Source of the DNA: Billgrantia ethanolica
GTDB taxonomy: Bacteria; Pseudomonadota; Gammaproteobacteria; Pseudomonadales; Halomonadaceae
Direction of reading: 5' to 3'
DNA length: 64,000 nt
NCBI RefSeq assembly: GCF_021404305.1
Contig: NZ_JABFTX010000004.1
Location: 372,001 to 436,000 of the forward strand
Position numbers and translations under genes: made by a program. Of the stretch, positions 28,730-37,646 are shown piece by piece (the first letter of the stretch is position 1; each line of letters starts with the position of its first letter). The notes beneath the pieces are model-generated. The model did not search any database, was not told the DNA's origin, and worked only from the letters and a program-made list of their open reading frames with translations.

Positions 28730-31159
28730 ATGAAACGCTTGTTACTTGCCGTTGCGCCTCTTTGCTTGATTGCGCTCCACCCAGCGATCTCCTTTGCCGA
28801 GACGTCGATCGACACTCAGCGTCAGGCGCTCGTGCAGCAAGCCATCGACAGTGGTCAATGGGAAGCGGCGATACAGCGTCTCGATACGCTCTACTCACAC
28901 ACGGGTGACGTTGCGGTACGCAGTGACCTGATCGCGCTGCTGATACGCGCCGATCGACTCGATGAGGCACTCTCCGTTTGTCCACAATGCCCGGTAGGTA
29001 CGTACACGAAAAGTGAATTGCTCGATTTGGGCGGTGCAGCACGCCGGCAGGGGAATGCGGAACTCGCACTGAGTTTCTTCTCGCAACTGGCCCTACAAGA
29101 CCCCGAGGATCCGGCTGCCTGGCTGGGGCAGGCCCTGGCGCACACCGACCTTGGACAGTATGCACTAGCCGAAAGCGCATTGAGTCGCTACGAAATGCTT
29201 TCCGGCACCACGCTGGAAGCCATGGAAGCGAGAGGCTACCTGGCGGCCGAGACCGGCAATGTCCTCGCTGAACTCCAGGTACGTCAGGCTCTGGTCGAAA
29301 CAGGCCCGGACCAAACCAACGAGATACGCGCCCTGTATCGTCTGGCCTTGAGACTCGGCGCCAGCGAGCCTGCACGACGCATGATCGAGCAAAACCCCGA
29401 ACTCTTTACCTCCAGCGATGCGCTCTGGCTGCGCTACTACGAGGGCGTGAATGCCATCCGCCTCGGTATTCACATCGACGATCATCGCAGTATCGAGCAG
29501 GGTCTGGCACTGCTCGATCAGGTACTGGCGGCAGAAGACCTGCATCCCGATCTGGAAAGGCTGGCGAACTTCGACCGCGTCGTGGCACTTGCTCAACTGC
29601 GTCGCTTCACACAGGCCGAGGCATTGAGCGAGAGGCTACTGCACCAATACGGCCACCTGCCCAACTACGTCCTGCGAGCCAGGGCGCATGCGCTCGACGG
29701 GCTGGGGCGTCCCGAGCAAGCCATCGCGATCTATCAACTCCTTATAAGGGAAGAGCCAGAGCGGGGGGCGGATCTCAGCGATCCTCTCTATGAGGCGCTG
29801 TTCTTCAGCCATACGGATGCCAGACAGTTTCGCGAGGCGCAGCGCCTGCTAGAAGCTTGGCGCCGTTCCGAACCTCCCTATCGTCGGGATTTCACCGGCA
29901 CCACCCATATCGAGAACCCCAATCTATCGAAAGTACTCATGCTCGATAGCATGCTCGAGGCCTGGCGGGGTAACGAGCGGGGGGCGCTGGCTCAGGTCGA
30001 CGCCTATCTGGCCGAAGCACCAGCCAATGCCTATCTATGGCAGCTACGGGGCGATATCGGACGCTGGCGCGGCTGGCCGGAACAGGCCCAGGCCGACTAT
30101 CGCCAGGCCGTTTCATTACTGGGACCCGACCATCACGATACGGCTCGCCACGGTGAGTTGACGGCCAGGCTTCAGCAGGGTAACTGGCAAGGCACGGTCA
30201 CACAGGTACGGCAGGAACTCGACAACGCCAAACCCAGCGTATCGAAAGACAACCTCGAGCGGGAGTGGCGAGAGCAGCGCGCCGCTGAGCTCAGCATTTC
30301 CGTCGAGCAAAGCGATGGCCAAGGTGGGGGTGGCACCCAGGCATCCAGGGAGTGGCGCAGCGATGTCATTTTTCGCTCGCCCCGCAGCGACAACGGGTCG
30401 CGATACTTCCTGCAGCATCGTCATCAGCAGGGCACCTTCGACGAAGGGCCACTGCGCGCGGGATATGCCATCGCTGGCTTCGAGTGGAACCTCTTCCCCA
30501 GCCAGCTCACGCTGGCTGCCGGCCATGGCCTGCAACTCAATGACGAGCCGCATTTCAGCGCGACGCTGCGCCATGACTTCACCGACCATCTCGCCGTCAC
30601 GCTCGGCGCCGAATACAACAGTCTTACCACGCCGGTACGTGCCTTGAACGACGACGTCAATGCCGACCGCTACCACGCAGCATTGACCTATCGGCGTGAT
30701 GAAAGACGCAGCCTGGGCACCGAGGTGAGCCTGACCGATTTCGACGATGGCAACCTGCGTCGCAGCGCGCTCGGCTATTGGCAGGAGCGGCTCTATCACC
30801 GCGACCGCTGGCTGCTTGCAGCAACCGGCTGGCTCGGCGGTTCTCTCAACGATGAGGTGGATGCCAGCTACTACAACCCCGAGCGGGACACCTACCTCAG
30901 TGGAGAGCTGACGCTCGAGTACGCCCATCCCCTGGGCTATCGCCGGACCTTCACTCAGGGCATCACGGCCGGTATCGGTCGGTATTGGCAGCAAGGCGAA
31001 GACGACGACGACACCTGGAGCCTCGGCTACCACCAGCGCTGGGAGCTGTTGCCCAGCGTATCCATAGAATACGGCATTGCCCGCCAGCGAGCCGTGTACG
31101 ACGGCCAGGCCGAACACGACACGGTAGTGACAGCCACCCTGGTATGGAGATTCCCATGA
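28730..31159 (+). CDS. pgaA: Poly-beta-1,6-N-acetylglucosamine export porin PgaA
   Basis: Outer-membrane exporter of partially deacetylated PNAG; 809 residues (E. coli PgaA 807). The signal peptide is MKRLLLAVAPLCLIALHPAI followed by SFAET. A long TPR-rich periplasmic superhelix covers about 25-520 (repeated A-x-x-G-x-x-x-A-type helices such as GRPEQAIAIYQLLIREEPE). The C-terminal barrel is about 540-809, with alternating strands and a VVTATLVWRFP end. It opens a four-gene operon whose genes overlap by a few bases (pgaA-pgaB ATGA). Confidence 0.9.
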   Translation: MKRLLLAVAPLCLIALHPAISFAETSIDTQRQALVQQAIDSGQWEAAIQRLDTLYSHTGDVAVRSDLIALLIRADRLDEALSVCPQCPVGTYTKSELLDLGGAARRQGNAELALSFFSQLALQDPEDPAAWLGQALAHTDLGQYALAESALSRYEMLSGTTLEAMEARGYLAAETGNVLAELQVRQALVETGPDQTNEIRALYRLALRLGASEPARRMIEQNPELFTSSDALWLRYYEGVNAIRLGIHIDDHRSIEQGLALLDQVLAAEDLHPDLERLANFDRVVALAQLRRFTQAEALSERLLHQYGHLPNYVLRARAHALDGLGRPEQAIAIYQLLIREEPERGADLSDPLYEALFFSHTDARQFREAQRLLEAWRRSEPPYRRDFTGTTHIENPNLSKVLMLDSMLEAWRGNERGALAQVDAYLAEAPANAYLWQLRGDIGRWRGWPEQAQADYRQAVSLLGPDHHDTARHGELTARLQQGNWQGTVTQVRQELDNAKPSVSKDNLEREWREQRAAELSISVEQSDGQGGGGTQASREWRSDVIFRSPRSDNGSRYFLQHRHQQGTFDEGPLRAGYAIAGFEWNLFPSQLTLAAGHGLQLNDEPHFSATLRHDFTDHLAVTLGAEYNSLTTPVRALNDDVNADRYHAALTYRRDERRSLGTEVSLTDFDDGNLRRSALGYWQERLYHRDRWLLAATGWLGGSLNDEVDASYYNPERDTYLSGELTLEYAHPLGYRRTFTQGITAGIGRYWQQGEDDDDTWSLGYHQRWELLPSVSIEYGIARQRAVYDGQAEHDTVVTATLVWRFP

Positions 31160-33114
31160 GCGTCCGGATGGCCCTTCTCTTCGGCCTGCTCTGCCTCTGT
31201 CTTCTCGCCCAGCCCACCCTGGCGGCCCGGGAGAGCAATGACTTCGTGGTGATCAGCTACCATGACGTGGTCGATCTCGATGTGACACCGGAGCTTGCCC
31301 TGCTACCGCAGACGATCACACGAACGCGTCTCATCGAACACTTCAACCTGATTAGGGCACAAGGCTACCAGCCCGTTTCCTTGCAACAGGTACTCAACGC
31401 CGAGGCCGGCATCACCCCCTTGCCCGACAAGGCCGTCATGCTGGTCTTCGATGATGGTTATCGCAGCTTTTACGACATCGTCTACCCGCTCCTGCAGCTC
31501 TATCGCTACCCTGCCGTCACGGCGATAGTCGGCAGCTGGATCGATGTTTCGTCAACCGACCCCGTGCCCTATGGCGACGGCTTTCTCGAACGGGACCGCA
31601 TCATGACCCGGGAACAACTACGGGAGCTGCATGCCGATCCGCTGATAGAGATCGCGTCGCATACCTATGACCTCCACTATGGAGTGATCGGCAACCCCCA
31701 AGGCAATGAGCAGGCGGCCGCCGTCACCAGCCGCTGGCAGACAGACGGTTACGAGAGCGAGGCCGACTATCTGCAGCGAATACGCGACGACATGCATCGG
31801 GCCAGCGAGCAGTTGAAGGAGATCACCGGCACGCCGCCGCGCCTCATGGTGTGGCCCTATGGGGCCTACAGTCAGGCCACTCTGGACATTGCCGCCGAGT
31901 ACGGCATGCCCCACAGCTTCAGCCTCCTCAGCCAGCCCAACCGTATCGGTGACGGCACCAGGGTCATGGGGCGCTACCTCATCGATCAGGAAACCAGCCT
32001 GCAGACCTTCGAGGAGATACTCAGCAACCGGGTGTGGGAACGCGACGTCCTGCGTATCGTGCATGTGGATCTCGACTACGTATACGATCCCGACCCCCTT
32101 CAGCAGGAAGCCAATCTGGATCTGCTGATCGACCGCATCTACCGCTTCGGCGTCAGCACGGTCTACCTGCAGGCTTTTGCCGACCCCAACGGCAATGGCG
32201 TGGCCGAGGCACTCTATTTTCCCAACCGTCATCTCCCGATGCGCGAGGACCTGTTCAATCGCGTTGCCTGGCAGCTGAAGAAACGCGCCAATGTCAAGGT
32301 CTATGCCTGGATGCCGGTGCTCGCCTTCGACCTCGGTCCGGGGCACGCCTACGTCACGGATGCCAGGACCGGGCAGCAGGCACCGGAACACTATCTTCGT
32401 CTCTCACCCTACTCGGTATCCAATCGACAGCTCATTGCAGAGATATATGAAGATCTCGGCCGCATGACCAAGTTCGATGGCCTGCTCTTCCATGACGATG
32501 CATTCCTGACCGATTTCGAAGATGCCAGCGATGAGGCTCGAAGTGTCTATGCCGCCGAATGGAATCTACCGCCCGATGTCGACAGCATACGCTCTGATGA
32601 AGCGCTATTTAGCTTATGGACCCAACGAAAGACGTCGTTCTTGACGCAGTTCACCCTCGAGCTGGTCGAGGCTGCCAACTACTATCGCCAATCCGACAAT
32701 AAGATATTCACAACTGCTCGAAACATCTTTGCCCTGCCAATCCTGGAGCCTGAAAGTCAGGCCTGGTTCGCACAATCACCAGAGGATTTTGCCTCCGCCT
32801 ACGACTATGTCGCGGTCATGGCCATGCCTTACATGGAGGCGGCTGACAATCCTCAGCACTGGCTGGGGGAACTGGCACGGGCATCGCTGGCTGCCGTTCC
32901 TGCCGATCAGCTGGTGTTCGAATTACAGACTCGCGACTGGCGAGACGATTCGCTGGTTTCCAACGAAGTCCTGATCGACTGGGTCGCCACCGTGAAGCAA
33001 AACGGTGTCAGGCACATCGGCTACTATCCAGACGATTTTCACATCAATCACCCCGATATTTACATGTTGCGTCCGACCTTTTCCCTTGGCCAGCGATTTG
33101 GGGCGAAGCAATGA
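31156..33114 (+). CDS. pgaB: PNAG N-deacetylase / hydrolase PgaB
   Basis: 652 residues from the ATG that overlaps the pgaA stop. The N-terminal polysaccharide-deacetylase (NodB) domain has LVFDDGYRSF (Asp99/Asp100) and SHTYDLH (His168, His173), the metal-binding Asp-His-His set. The C-terminal domain (about 300-640) with VDLDYVYDPDPLQQEANLD and GLLFHDDAFLTDFEDAS is the glycoside-hydrolase-like half. E. coli PgaB is an outer-membrane lipoprotein. Here the signal MSVRMALLFGLLCLCLLAQP plus TLAA looks like a type I cleavage site with no clear lipobox, so it may be soluble in the periplasm. Confidence 0.93.
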   Translation: MSVRMALLFGLLCLCLLAQPTLAARESNDFVVISYHDVVDLDVTPELALLPQTITRTRLIEHFNLIRAQGYQPVSLQQVLNAEAGITPLPDKAVMLVFDDGYRSFYDIVYPLLQLYRYPAVTAIVGSWIDVSSTDPVPYGDGFLERDRIMTREQLRELHADPLIEIASHTYDLHYGVIGNPQGNEQAAAVTSRWQTDGYESEADYLQRIRDDMHRASEQLKEITGTPPRLMVWPYGAYSQATLDIAAEYGMPHSFSLLSQPNRIGDGTRVMGRYLIDQETSLQTFEEILSNRVWERDVLRIVHVDLDYVYDPDPLQQEANLDLLIDRIYRFGVSTVYLQAFADPNGNGVAEALYFPNRHLPMREDLFNRVAWQLKKRANVKVYAWMPVLAFDLGPGHAYVTDARTGQQAPEHYLRLSPYSVSNRQLIAEIYEDLGRMTKFDGLLFHDDAFLTDFEDASDEARSVYAAEWNLPPDVDSIRSDEALFSLWTQRKTSFLTQFTLELVEAANYYRQSDNKIFTTARNIFALPILEPESQAWFAQSPEDFASAYDYVAVMAMPYMEAADNPQHWLGELARASLAAVPADQLVFELQTRDWRDDSLVSNEVLIDWVATVKQNGVRHIGYYPDDFHINHPDIYMLRPTFSLGQRFGAKQ

Positions 33115-34358
33115 ATATCCTTGATGCCATATCGATATTTACCTATGCGTATCCCAGCGTCATGGCTACGATATGGATCTGCGGTGGGCTCTACTTTTAC
33201 CTGCATTGGGAGCGGAAGCAGGCTTGGCCTGCACCCCAGATATGGGATGAGGCATGCCCCAATGTAACCCTGTTACTTCCTTGTTATAACGAAGCCGCGA
33301 ATATCCGGGAAACCATTGAGCATCTGAAGCATCAAAACTACCCAAAGCTGGAAATTATCGCCATCAACGATGGCAGCCGAGACGCAACAGGGGAGCTGCT
33401 GGAATCTCTCAAGCTCACCTGCCCGAACCTTAAGGTCCTTCATCAGAGCAATCAGGGAAAGGCCAGCGCTCTCAACCATGGGCTCGAGGAAGCCACTGGC
33501 GAGATCATCGTTGGCATCGATGGCGATGCCATTCTCGATTACGACGCCATCGGCTACATGGTGGGCCACTTCCTGCAAAGTTCCAATGTAAGCGGCGTAA
33601 CCGGCAATCCCAGGGTGAGAACGCGCTCCACGGTGATCGGCAAGATACAGACCGGCGAGTTCTCCTCCATCATCGGATTGATCAAGCGAGCCCAGCGAAT
33701 CTACGGCATGGTGTTCACGATTTCCGGCGTGGTTTGCGCGTTTCGACGGAGCGCATTGGAAGCCATCGACGGATGGAACACCGACATGATCACCGAGGAC
33801 ATCGACATCAGCTGGCGTCTGCAAATGGCAGGCGGACAGGTCCGCTACGAGCCGAGAGCGCTGTGCTGGGTGCTGATGCCGGAAACCCTCCGCGGTCTGT
33901 TTCGTCAGCGCCTGCGTTGGGCCCAGGGCGGTGCAGAAGTGTTTCTGCGCTACTTCACGCGGACGGTGAGATGGCAGAACCGGCGCTTCTGGCCACTGAT
34001 GCTGGAGTACATGGTCAGTGTGGTGTGGTGCTATTCGGCTTTGTTCATGCTGCTGTCCTGGCTATTTTCCTTGGCCTTCCTGACATCGTCAGCGATCTAC
34101 TCGGGCACACTGCTTACCTACATTGCCAGCACCCTTATCATACTGAGCTTCATTCAGTTTACCGTCAGTTTTGCTATCGACAGTCGTTATGAACGGGGCA
34201 TGTTACGTTGCGCATACTGGTGTGTCTGGTATCCGCTCATCTACTGGTTACTGAACATGGCAACGGTTGTCTTGGCAGTTCCCAAGGCGGCAAAGCGACA
34301 GAAAGGCCGATTAGCTACCTGGACCAGCCCGGACAGAGGAGAGATTTTTCATGAATAA
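33111..34358 (+). CDS. pgaC: Poly-N-acetylglucosamine synthase PgaC (GT2)
   Basis: Inner-membrane processive glycosyltransferase that polymerises UDP-GlcNAc into PNAG; 415 residues. The N-terminal helix is followed by the GT2 fold with AINDGSRD (86-91), DGD (137-139), TED (228-230, catalytic base region) and QRLRW (266-270), the D, DxD, TED, QxxRW set of processive synthases. At least three C-terminal membrane segments follow. Its start overlaps pgaB by 4 nt. In E. coli, activity needs c-di-GMP bound by PgaC and PgaD together. Confidence 0.95.
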   Translation: MNILDAISIFTYAYPSVMATIWICGGLYFYLHWERKQAWPAPQIWDEACPNVTLLLPCYNEAANIRETIEHLKHQNYPKLEIIAINDGSRDATGELLESLKLTCPNLKVLHQSNQGKASALNHGLEEATGEIIVGIDGDAILDYDAIGYMVGHFLQSSNVSGVTGNPRVRTRSTVIGKIQTGEFSSIIGLIKRAQRIYGMVFTISGVVCAFRRSALEAIDGWNTDMITEDIDISWRLQMAGGQVRYEPRALCWVLMPETLRGLFRQRLRWAQGGAEVFLRYFTRTVRWQNRRFWPLMLEYMVSVVWCYSALFMLLSWLFSLAFLTSSAIYSGTLLTYIASTLIILSFIQFTVSFAIDSRYERGMLRCAYWCVWYPLIYWLLNMATVVLAVPKAAKRQKGRLATWTSPDRGEIFHE

Positions 34359-34671
34359 GTTGCATCCCGTAGTCATCAACAATCCAGGCAAAAGGAGCCT
34401 GTCCTATCGAGCCAGGGACTTATCCATCACCGCACTGACCTTGGCCGTTTGGCTGACGCTGATCGTCAAGACGACCCTCTCCATCATCAGCAGTGATGTC
34501 TGGATTATGACGATTGCGACATCGTGGATGCCAAGACTCATTGTCCTGGGGTTCGTACTGACATTCCTCAGCTTTCACTGCTGGGCCATTTACAAGCGAT
34601 ATCTTTATCACCGCAGGCAGGTGCGCAAGCCCGACCTGCATGCTGCCAGGCAATCCGACGCCATGGCCTGA
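34351..34671 (+). CDS. pgaD: PNAG synthase accessory subunit PgaD
   Basis: 106 residues with two transmembrane helices (about 25-47 and 60-82) and a basic C-terminal tail (KRYLYHRRQVRKPDL). It overlaps the end of pgaC by 8 nt. PgaD is poorly conserved in sequence, so the call rests mainly on position, size and topology. Confidence 0.8.
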   Translation: MNKLHPVVINNPGKRSLSYRARDLSITALTLAVWLTLIVKTTLSIISSDVWIMTIATSWMPRLIVLGFVLTFLSFHCWAIYKRYLYHRRQVRKPDLHAARQSDAMA

Positions 34672-34707
34672 CCGAGGAAGGGGCGAAGAAGGGGCGAGAT
34701 CGGAACG

Positions 34708-35085
34708 CTATCTGACCCGAAGTCTGATTTCGCTCCCCTGCCCTTGGGAGCTGGAACGGCTGACATTTCCCCGCTTACGAACCTCGACGCTCAGAGCGCC
34801 TTCCTGGCTCGTCTGGCGGATGCGTGCTTCCAATACCTCCCCTTTATAGCGGTATTCGCTGGGAACGCTCTCTTCCAGCTCGTGAGTAGTGATCTGCCCC
34901 CCATCATCGATCGTCAATGAAGCTTGAAAGCGAGTGTTCGGTACGCCATCGAAGACGATTACGATCTCACTTTCGGGTGGATCACCCCGGCTTATCTGCT
35001 CCGACATGGCATTCGCTCCGGCAACGGTCAACTTGAAGCTGAAACCTATCAAGCTGGCCAAGAGGATCCATGAAAGCCTGTTCAT
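34708..35085 (-). CDS. Small exported protein of unknown function next to the pga operon
   Basis: 125 residues with a signal peptide (MNRLSWILLASLIGFSFKLT, cleavage likely after VAGANA). The mature part has predicted beta strands separated by charged turns (SEIVIVFDGVPNTRFQASLTIDDG, ALSVEVRKRG, SEIRLRVR), compatible with a small Ig-like or beta-sandwich domain. It has no cysteines. It converges on pgaD with 36 nt between stops and starts 7 nt after the end of the 35093 gene on the same strand. I do not recognise a family; small periplasmic curli helpers (CsgC, CsgH) have similar size and fold, but no specific motif supports that. Confidence 0.6.
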   Translation of the reverse strand: MNRLSWILLASLIGFSFKLTVAGANAMSEQISRGDPPESEIVIVFDGVPNTRFQASLTIDDGGQITTHELEESVPSEYRYKGEVLEARIRQTSQEGALSVEVRKRGNVSRSSSQGQGSEIRLRVR

Positions 35086-35092
35086 TAGGTCC

Positions 35093-36334
35093 TCAGCTAT
35101 AGCTCAAATTGAAATGCTTCTCGACCAATAAGGCCAATGTATCACCGACATGTTCCGCCGTGGTATCTATGCGCAACAAATTACGCCTTTCGTCAGGAGA
35201 AAAATCCTCGAAGCCGTCCATTTGGCCCTTCAGTACGGCAAGGCTTTCATCTGGATCTACCCCATACTCCCCTGAACGCTTGACGATACGCTTCTTCAAG
35301 GTTGCCTCGTCCGCTTCGAAGCTGACGATGAGCACCGGCAGGCCACGCGCCTCGCCCTGCTGGCGCAGCAGCTGCCGCTGCGCTCGTGTCAGGCAGGTGG
35401 CATCGATGCAGGTGGGTATGCCGGCATTGAGCAGGAGGCCGGCAAGGCTGGCCAGACGCTGGTAGGTACGCTCGGTGGACTCGGGGCTGAAGATATCCAC
35501 AGTCGTTTCGGGCTCTACCTCCTGTGGATCGATTCCGAAAAGCCGCCTGCGCTCGGCATCCGAGCACAGCCTGACGGCCCCCAGCCGCTCGACGATCTCG
35601 GCCATGAAGCGGCTCTTGCCGCTGCCCGAGACGCCAACCCCGATGATCAACGGCGGAAAGCGGAAGTTGGACACCTGTTCGGCCAGGTCGAGATAGCGAC
35701 GACACTCGGTCATGATCTCCGCCAGGCGAAATGCCGGCTCACGTCCCGACTCCGAACGCCGCAGCGCTCGCCGCGCCCCTGCCAGGCAACGACACACCGC
35801 AAACACCGAGATCAGTCGCATCAGGGAGTAATCACCGGAGAGACGCAGATAGCGATCCAGGGCGTAGTGCGCCAGTCGCGTCTCGTCGCGGACATACAGG
35901 CCCACCAGCAGCGAGACCAGGTCGAACCCCGGGTCGAGGCAACGTCTGGCCATGGGATCCGCTGGCTCGAGATCGAGGGCGCTGGTCATGAGGAGGCGCT
36001 GGCGATCGCACAGCGGCAGTACCTGCCGGCCCACGATCCAGCTCGGACGCGGTTCGCCACGCTCGTCGAACCATGGTTCGAGCCTCACCATCTCCTGCTC
36101 CAACCAGGCCTTGAGCCGCTGCAGGTGCAAGCGATCCTCCTCACCGCTCAGGCGTACATCGAGCACGCCGACCTCCTCTTCGACCAGGGCCCGGGTTGCC
36201 GCCAGGGAGCCCGACGACCCCGCATAAGGCAGATCATCGACGAACGAGCGGTGAGACGCCACCAGCGAATCGATCAGCTCATCCAGCTCGAGGGCGGTGG
36301 CTGAGGTCGAGCAGGGCACTGAAGTGGCGTCCAT
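35093..36334 (-). CDS. Two-part ATP-binding kinase-like protein (phosphotransferase-like N domain plus AAA/zeta-type P-loop domain)
   Basis: 413 residues from ATG 36334 with CAGGAGT upstream; a frame reaching 36592 overlaps the control region of hemL and is not supported. The C-terminal P-loop domain has GVGVSGSGKSRFMAEIVE (Walker A) and later CIDATCLTRAQRQLLRQQGEA and FEADEATLKKRIVKRS, which are shared by nucleotide kinases and the AAA_33 group (COG0645 type). The N-terminal half is the COG2187-like phosphotransferase-related part. Such proteins are widespread in proteobacteria but their substrate is unknown. Confidence 0.7.
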   Translation of the reverse strand: MDATSVPCSTSATALELDELIDSLVASHRSFVDDLPYAGSSGSLAATRALVEEEVGVLDVRLSGEEDRLHLQRLKAWLEQEMVRLEPWFDERGEPRPSWIVGRQVLPLCDRQRLLMTSALDLEPADPMARRCLDPGFDLVSLLVGLYVRDETRLAHYALDRYLRLSGDYSLMRLISVFAVCRCLAGARRALRRSESGREPAFRLAEIMTECRRYLDLAEQVSNFRFPPLIIGVGVSGSGKSRFMAEIVERLGAVRLCSDAERRRLFGIDPQEVEPETTVDIFSPESTERTYQRLASLAGLLLNAGIPTCIDATCLTRAQRQLLRQQGEARGLPVLIVSFEADEATLKKRIVKRSGEYGVDPDESLAVLKGQMDGFEDFSPDERRNLLRIDTTAEHVGDTLALLVEKHFNLSYS

Positions 36335-36362
36335 GATCACTCCTGTTATCTGTTCATCAAGC

Positions 36363-37646
36363 CTAGCGTACCTTGGCAAATGCCTTCTCGGCAGCGTCCA
36401 GCGTGAATTGAATGTCTTCCGGCGTATGCGCGCTCGACATGAATCCCGCCTCGTAGGCCGAGGGTGCCAGGTAAACGCCCTCTTCCAGCATTGCCGCAAA
36501 GAAGCGGCGGAAGGCCTCGGCATCGCAGGCCGTGGCCTGGGCAAAATTGTCGACCCGAGTCTGTCCGGTGAAGAACAACCCGAACATGCCACCCACGCGC
36601 TGAGTGATCATGTCGACCCCGGCGGCATCGGCGCGCTCCTGCAGCCCGTGGCAGAGGGTTTCCACGCGCTGCGCCAGGGCATCGTGGAAGCCGGGCTCGC
36701 GCAGCTTGGTCAACAGGGCGATACCGGCGGCCATGGCCAGCGGATTGCCCGACAGCGTACCCGCCTGGTAGACCGGCCCCAGCGGTGAGATCTGCTCCAT
36801 GATCGCACGCTTGCCGCCGAAGGCGCCCACCGGCATGCCGCCGCCGACGATCTTGCCCAGACAGGTCAGGTCGGGCTCGATGCCGAAGTGCGCCTGGGCC
36901 CCACCCAGGGCAACGCGAAAACCGGTCATCACTTCATCAAAGATCAGCACACTGCCGTACTCGGTGCAAACCCGGCGCAGGGTTTCGAGGAAACCCGGCT
37001 GCGGCGGAATGCAGTTCATGTTCCCCGCCACCGGCTCGACGATGATGCAGGCGATCTCGCTGCCGATCTCCTCGAAGCAGGCTTCCACCTCATCGAGATC
37101 GTTGTAGGACAGCGTGATGGTGTGCTCGGCCAGCGACGCCGGCACGCCCGGGGAGCTGGGCTCGCCATGGGTCAGGGCACCGGAGCCGGCCTTGACCAGC
37201 AGCGAGTCGGAGTGGCCGTGGTAGTTGCCCTCGAATTTGACGATCTTGTCGCGTCCGGTATAGCCACGCGCCAGTCGAATCGCCGACATGGTGGCCTCGG
37301 TGCCCGAATTGACCATGCGCACCAGTTCGATGGTCGGGATCATCTCGCAGATCAGCTCGGCCATGGTGGTCTCGATGGCCGTCGGCGTGCCGAACGAAAG
37401 GCCATGGTCGAGTCGGCTGCGCACGGCCCCCAGCACGTCCGGATCGGCGTGGCCGGTAATCATCGGCCCCCAGGAGCCGACATAGTCGACATAACGCTTG
37501 CCTTCGACGTCGAACAGGTAGGCACCCTGCGCCCGCTCCATGAACACCGGCGGCCGGTGCAGGCCCTTGAAGGCCCGCACGGGAGAATTGACGCCACCGG
37601 GAATATGGCGGCGAGCCTGTTCGAAGAGCGTTTCGGAAGTGGTCAT
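36363..37646 (-). CDS. hemL: Glutamate-1-semialdehyde 2,1-aminomutase
   Basis: PLP enzyme making 5-aminolevulinate in the C5 heme pathway; 427 residues from ATG 37646 ([20 protein letters not shown]), which has its own AAAGAGG Shine-Dalgarno. Typical motifs: [37 protein letters not shown], and the PLP lysine in [17 protein letters not shown]. The reading frame is open upstream without a stop into thiD, so a ThiD-HemL fusion protein is also possible. Confidence 0.97.
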   Translation of the reverse strand: MTTSETLFEQARRHIPGGVNSPVRAFKGLHRPPVFMERAQGAYLFDVEGKRYVDYVGSWGPMITGHADPDVLGAVRSRLDHGLSFGTPTAIETTMAELICEMIPTIELVRMVNSGTEATMSAIRLARGYTGRDKIVKFEGNYHGHSDSLLVKAGSGALTHGEPSSPGVPASLAEHTITLSYNDLDEVEACFEEIGSEIACIIVEPVAGNMNCIPPQPGFLETLRRVCTEYGSVLIFDEVMTGFRVALGGAQAHFGIEPDLTCLGKIVGGGMPVGAFGGKRAIMEQISPLGPVYQAGTLSGNPLAMAAGIALLTKLREPGFHDALAQRVETLCHGLQERADAAGVDMITQRVGGMFGLFFTGQTRVDNFAQATACDAEAFRRFFAAMLEEGVYLAPSAYEAGFMSSAHTPEDIQFTLDAAEKAFAKVR

